From Orbaceae bacterium ESL0721 (lineage in GTDB: Bacteria > Pseudomonadota > Gammaproteobacteria > Enterobacterales > Orbaceae), in NCBI GenBank assembly GCA_029433365.1, contig JAQTHZ010000002.1:186001-250000 (forward strand): a stretch of 64,000 nt of DNA, written 5' to 3'. The notes beneath the pieces are model-generated. The model saw only the letters and a program-made list of their open reading frames with translations. It did not search any database and was not told where the DNA came from. Position numbers and translations under genes: made by a program. This document shows positions 60,026 through 64,000 of the stretch, one piece after another. Each line of letters opens with the position of its first letter. Position 1 is the stretch's first letter.

Positions 60026-61240
60026 TTACTGCCGATAGGTAGATAAAAATTTAGCTAACCGTTCAATGGCAGCTTCCATGTCGCGTGCATGAGGGAGGGC
60101 GACGATTCTTACATGATCTGGTTTATGCCAGTTAAAGCCAGTACCTTGCACTAAAAGAACTTTCTCTTGCAGTAAAAAATCTAATACTAATTTCTGGTCA
60201 TTATGGATATTAAATCTCTTTTGATCCAGTTTTGGGAAGAGGTAGAGCGCACCTTGTGGTTTAGTACATGAGACACCTGGGATCTCGTTGAGTAGTCGCC
60301 ATGCCAGCATACATTGATCATAGAGTCTGCCACCTGGTTTGGTCAGTTCATTAATACTTTGGTAACCGCCAAGTGCCGCTTGGATGGCGTGCTGAAATGG
60401 AACATTGGCACATAGACGCATCGAAGCCAGCATGTTGAGCCCTTCAATATAACCTTTAACATGCTGTTTGGGTCCACAAAGTGCCATCCAACCCTGCCGA
60501 AAACCGGCAGCACGATAGGTTTTAGAGAGCCCACACATGGTGATAACAAAGAGATCTTGCGCTAGTGCTGCAATTGAGTGGTGCTCGGCATCGTCATAGA
60601 GAATCTGGTCGTAGATCTCATCGGCAAATATAATGAGATTGTTTTGACGAGCTAATTCGGCAATATCCAATAACACAGCTTTGCTGTAGACAGCGCCGGT
60701 TGGGTTATTGGGGTTAATAATGACAATCCCTTTTGTTTTGGGGGTGATCTTCTTTTTTATATCCGCTATATCGGGTGACCAGTTCGCCTCTTCATCACAG
60801 ATATAGTGCACTGCGTTGCCGCCAGATAGACTGACCGCAGCTGTCCATAATGGGTAATCTGGCATTGGTACCAGAATCTCATCACCACTATTTAAGAGTG
60901 CCTGCATACACTGCACGATGAGTTCAGAGACGCCGTTACCAATGTAGATATCTTCAACACCAACGGTGGTAATGCCGCGAGCTTGGTAGCGCTGCATGAT
61001 CGCTTTGCGGGCTGAGTAGAGCCCTTTGGAGTCACAATAACCTTCTGAGGTTGGAATATTTCGAATCACATCGACAAGTAGTTCATCTGGGGCGGTAAAA
61101 CCAAAGTGCGCGGGGTTGCCAATATTAAGTTTTAAGATTTTTTGCCCCTCCTCTTCAAGCCTTTTGGCATGATCGAGAATAGGTCCACGGATGTCATAGC
61201 AGACATGATCTAACTTATTGGACTTTTGAAAGTTCACCAT
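60026..61240 (-). CDS. alaA: Glutamate-pyruvate aminotransferase AlaA
   Basis: AlaA makes alanine from pyruvate and glutamate with PLP. The 404-residue protein starts MVNFQKSNKLDHVCYDIRGPILDHAKRLEEEG, as in E. coli AlaA (405), has INPNNPTGAVYS (about 175-186), the substrate-domain DEIYDQILYD and the PLP lysine in GLSKTYRAAGFRQGW (about 238-252). It is a single gene, divergent from the ACT-domain gene. Confidence 0.94.
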   Translation of the reverse strand: MVNFQKSNKLDHVCYDIRGPILDHAKRLEEEGQKILKLNIGNPAHFGFTAPDELLVDVIRNIPTSEGYCDSKGLYSARKAIMQRYQARGITTVGVEDIYIGNGVSELIVQCMQALLNSGDEILVPMPDYPLWTAAVSLSGGNAVHYICDEEANWSPDIADIKKKITPKTKGIVIINPNNPTGAVYSKAVLLDIAELARQNNLIIFADEIYDQILYDDAEHHSIAALAQDLFVITMCGLSKTYRAAGFRQGWMALCGPKQHVKGYIEGLNMLASMRLCANVPFQHAIQAALGGYQSINELTKPGGRLYDQCMLAWRLLNEIPGVSCTKPQGALYLFPKLDQKRFNIHNDQKLVLDFLLQEKVLLVQGTGFNWHKPDHVRIVALPHARDMEAAIERLAKFLSTYRQ

Positions 61241-61631
61241 TTTACCAACCTTTATTGTGATAGATTATTGTAATAAATTATTATATTTGGTTATTGTTAT
61301 AGATTGTGTTGTCAATTTTTTTATAAAGAGATAAATCTACTCCTATTTAGCCTTTTTTTGAAGAGGTTATTAATTGCACGCTCTCTATTCTGCTCTTAAT
61401 TGTTGGAAAAATAGGCAAAGTTAGTTTTGGGAATGTATCTCTTATCTCCCCATTTTCCTCTTCTATTTATTGCCTATTTATTCCCTATTTAATTCCAATT
61501 CAATCCAAAATAGATTCTACTGTTTTAGAACTTATTTAAATAAAAATTTATCAAAATAGGTTTAGAATCTTTCTGTTAATTTTTTAAGATGTTATAGTAA
61601 TTGGCTCTTTTTTATACTGGCGGAGTTGAGA
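61241..61631. other. Divergent promoter region of alaA and the ACT-domain gene
   Basis: 391 bp, AT-rich. No convincing operator for Lrp or others can be named. The GGAG (61622-61625) is the ribosome-binding site of the ACT-domain gene. Confidence 0.4.
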
Positions 61632-61901
61632 ATGAAAACGATTTTAACCGTGATTGGTAAAGATAAACCGGGCATTGTTGCTGGGGTGAGTCAAAAGCTG
61701 TTTGCATCAAATATCAATATTTTAGATATGACGCAGACGATTATGGATGGCTATTTTACGATGATTATGTTACTCGATTTTACCCATATTACAGTGCCAT
61801 TTGATGAGGTAAAAAAAGATCTGACAGCATTAGGTAGTAGTTTAGATGTGAAGGTGAATATTCAGCGTGAAGAGATTTTTGATGTGATGCATCGTCTATA
61901 G
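61632..61901 (+). CDS. ACT-domain protein (UPF0237 / PheB-like)
   Basis: An 89-residue single ACT domain: LTVIGKDKPGIVAGVSQKLF (about 4-23) with the ligand-binding glycine, NILDMTQTIMDGYFTMIMLLD and a C-terminal VNIQREEIFDVMHRL. The ATG at 61632 is chosen because GGAG lies seven bases upstream; an upstream TTG would add two residues. It is 48 bp from the PFL/DUF711 gene, and the two are conserved neighbours in many bacteria. The amino-acid ligand and physiological role are unknown. Confidence 0.92.
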   Translation: MKTILTVIGKDKPGIVAGVSQKLFASNINILDMTQTIMDGYFTMIMLLDFTHITVPFDEVKKDLTALGSSLDVKVNIQREEIFDVMHRL

Positions 61902-61949
61902 TTGCCTCATACATAGTATAAAGCAGTTAATCTATTTAAGGAGAGTTGA

Positions 61950-63305
61950 ATGGAGAGCAAACAGATCCTCGAAACAATTAAGATGATCGAGGAGGAGAGA
62001 CTTGATATCCGAACTATCACGATGGGTATCTCACTACTAGACTGTATTGATAGTGATGGTGCAAAGGCGCGTGAGAAGATCTACGAGAAGATAACGCGAC
62101 TTGCTAAAAATTTAGTTGATGTTGGTGAAGCGATTGCATCAGAATTTGGTATCCCTATTATTAATAAACGGATCTCCGTCACACCGATTTCGTTAATTGC
62201 GGGGGCAAGTGGTGATCAAGATTATGTTGAATTTGCTAAGATTTTAGATGCGGCAGCGAAAGCGGTTGGTGTCAATTTTATTGGTGGTTTTTCAGCGTTA
62301 GTCCAAAAAGGGTACCATAAGGGTGACGAGATCTTAATTAAATCTATCCCACAAGCGTTAGCACAAACTGAACGGGTCTGCGCATCGGTTAATGTAGGTT
62401 CAACCCAGACTGGTATCAATATGGATGCTGTAAAACAGATGGGGCAGATTATTAAAGAGGCAGCAGAGCTAACCGCCGATAATAGTAGCATGGCGTGTGC
62501 TAAGTTGGTGGTATTTGCCAATGCGGTTGAAGATAATCCGTTTATGGCGGGTGCATTCCATGGTGTGGGTGAAGCTGATTGTGTGATTAATGTCGGTGTT
62601 AGTGGACCGGGTGTTGTAAAACGGGCGTTAGAGAAGGTGAAGGGTGAACCTTTTGATATCGTAGCTGAGACCGTTAAAAAGACCGCATTTAAGATTACCC
62701 GCATGGGGCAGTTAGTCGGTAAAGAGGCTTCTGAACGGCTAGGGGTGAAATTTGGTATTGTTGATCTCTCCCTCGCACCAACGCCGGCTATTGGGGATTC
62801 GGTCGCCCATATTTTAGAGGAGATGGGGTTAGAAGTTGTCGGTACCCATGGCACAACAGCAGCATTAGCATTATTAAATGATGCTGTGAAGAAAGGGGGC
62901 GTGATGGCGTGTGGACATGTTGGTGGACTTAGTGGCGCTTTTATTCCTGTCTCGGAAGATGCCGGCATGATTGATGCGGTAAATTGCGGTGCCCTCAACC
63001 TTGAAAAGCTAGAGGCGATGACCTGTGTCTGCTCAGTTGGTTTAGATATGGTTGCCATTCCGGGCGACACCCCTGCAGAGACGATTTCAGCCATTATTGC
63101 TGATGAAGCCGCAATTGGTGTAATTAATCATAAGACAACTGCGGTGCGTATCATTCCAGCAGTTGGGATGACCGTCGGCGATAATATTGAGTTTGGTGGG
63201 CTATTGGGTCATGCACCTATTATGCAGGTTAATCGGTTTAGCTCTTTCGATTTTATTCAACGCGGTGGGCGTATCCCTGCACCAATTCACTCTTTTAAAA
63301 ATTGA
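61950..63305 (+). CDS. PFL-family protein (DUF711 / UPF0210)
   Basis: A 451-residue protein of the DUF711 family, related in fold to pyruvate formate-lyase-type barrels but without a glycyl radical motif. Landmarks are [15 protein letters not shown] (about 20-34), [17 protein letters not shown] (about 148-164), [24 protein letters not shown] (about 209-232) and a C-terminal [20 protein letters not shown]. Ribosome-binding site AAGGAGAG precedes the ATG. Partnership with the ACT-domain gene suggests regulation by an amino acid. Its activity is not established. Confidence 0.93.
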   Translation: MESKQILETIKMIEEERLDIRTITMGISLLDCIDSDGAKAREKIYEKITRLAKNLVDVGEAIASEFGIPIINKRISVTPISLIAGASGDQDYVEFAKILDAAAKAVGVNFIGGFSALVQKGYHKGDEILIKSIPQALAQTERVCASVNVGSTQTGINMDAVKQMGQIIKEAAELTADNSSMACAKLVVFANAVEDNPFMAGAFHGVGEADCVINVGVSGPGVVKRALEKVKGEPFDIVAETVKKTAFKITRMGQLVGKEASERLGVKFGIVDLSLAPTPAIGDSVAHILEEMGLEVVGTHGTTAALALLNDAVKKGGVMACGHVGGLSGAFIPVSEDAGMIDAVNCGALNLEKLEAMTCVCSVGLDMVAIPGDTPAETISAIIADEAAIGVINHKTTAVRIIPAVGMTVGDNIEFGGLLGHAPIMQVNRFSSFDFIQRGGRIPAPIHSFKN

Positions 63306-63679
63306 TTTGATCAGATACCGTTGATATGAATCGACGGTAATTTATTGTCACATTTGACTGTTATCTATCTGTTATTGAGTGCTATTTATTTTTTAAATAG
63401 CCTCAACCCTAAAACATTAACCCTAAAAACATTAACTCTAAAACACTTCCCCTAAAAGAAAATCCTAAAATAAAGTCCTAAAATATTTTTTAAACGTTCA
63501 TCTTTAAACATTTATCTCTAAACATTCGTTTTAAAACAGTCATCATAAAACCGGATAATCACCCTCATTTAATCAATCTATTTTGGCTAACTTTATTGTT
63601 TGCAACTCATTATAAAGTGATTAAACTACCTGATAGTTGATTTTAAGATTAATCTATTAATAAAAAGTAGGAAAAACCG
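63306..63679. repeat. Spacer with an array of AACCCTAAAACATT-derived repeats
   Basis: 374 bp without a gene. From 63405: AACCCTAAAACATT, AACCCTAAAAACATT, AACTCTAAAACACTT, CCCCTAAAAGAAA, then ATCCTAAAATAA, GTCCTAAAATATT and further decaying TTTAAACATT units to about 63550. This is the densest cluster of the window-wide motif. Confidence 0.75.
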
Positions 63680-64000
63680 ATGTATAGAGATGAGATTCGA
63701 GATGAGTTAAACCAAGCGCGTGATCTGTTAACTAAATTTATTGAAGACGAGCAAAATTTAGCGCAAATTAATGATGCAGCGCTGTTAATTGCTAACTCCT
63801 TTAAACAGGGGGGTAAAGTGCTCTCGTGTGGTAATGGGGGATCACACTGTGATGCGATGCATTTTGCTGAGGAGTTGACGGGGCGATATCGTAATAATCG
63901 ACCAGCTTATCCGGCTATTGCTATCTCGGATGTGAGTCATATCTCCTGTGTGGGTAACGATTTTGGTTTTAATGATATCTTCTCTCGCTATATTGAGGGG
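63680..64000 (+). CDS. gmhA: Sedoheptulose-7-phosphate isomerase (3'-truncated by window edge)
   Basis: GmhA converts sedoheptulose 7-phosphate to D-glycero-D-manno-heptose 7-phosphate, the first step to the heptose of the LPS inner core. The 107 residues present start [17 protein letters not shown] and contain [25 protein letters not shown] (about 50-74), the SIS-domain substrate loop. The family is about 192 residues, so the rest lies beyond the window. Ribosome-binding site AGTAGGAAAAACCG precedes the ATG. Confidence 0.93.
   Translation, partial: MYRDEIRDELNQARDLLTKFIEDEQNLAQINDAALLIANSFKQGGKVLSCGNGGSHCDAMHFAEELTGRYRNNRPAYPAIAISDVSHISCVGNDFGFNDIFSRYIEG

Overview
The window is about 64 kb of an AT-rich gammaproteobacterial chromosome. 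The core gene set (parC, djlA, trkH, uraA, upp, metA, sapBCDF, rne, metC, tilS, lplT-aas, copA, suhB, mutH, tgt-queA, alaA, gmhA) and the low GC point to a small host-associated lineage such as Orbaceae (Gilliamella/Orbus/Frischella-like) or a Pasteurellales-like relative. This placement is inferred from gene content and composition only.

Layout. 1-6.3 kb is ordinary core: the 3' part of parC, djlA, trkH, a shared terminator, then uraA and upp on the minus strand. 7.0-24.3 kb is a contact-dependent inhibition (CDI) / two-partner secretion island. It holds cdiB, a large cdiA interrupted by a one-base poly-A frameshift, its immunity gene, and two promoterless cdiA 3' cassettes with different tails and immunity genes. 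A perfect or near-perfect 14-15 bp inverted repeat (AACCCTAAAACATT / AATGTTTTAGGGTT) precedes each cassette, and a third copy precedes a tiny cdiA relic. 24.5-36.6 kb is core again: metA with a MetJ-type box, sapFDCB without sapA, rne, a phosphopantetheinyl transferase, metC and tilS. 36.9-38.7 kb is a three-lipoprotein operon (DUF799, DUF4810, CsgG-like). 39.0-43.3 kb holds a truncated cho and the lplT-aas operon.

43.7-49.1 kb is a second polymorphic-toxin locus. It carries a 792-residue toxin whose C-terminus looks like the Ntox17 domain, three small immunity-type genes, kptA, and decayed second copies of the toxin and its immunity gene. 49.25-50.9 kb is a candidate phase-variable surface protein: 23 perfect copies of an 8-bp repeat lie between a well-placed ATG and the signal-peptide-bearing reading frame, and the present copy number puts the two out of frame. 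51.3-64 kb is core: copA, suhB, mutH, a flavin reductase, a Dps-like miniferritin, tRNA-Pro, tgt, queA, alaA, an ACT-domain protein with its DUF711/PFL partner, and the start of gmhA.

Two genome-scale habits stand out. A short motif, AACCCTAAAACA(TT), recurs in intergenic DNA across the whole window and forms the arms of the CDI-cassette hairpins. Many intergenic spacers, often beginning at a stop codon, are filled with degenerate 14-18 nt tandem repeats; the clearest is the last five codons of sapB, repeated three times including the stop.
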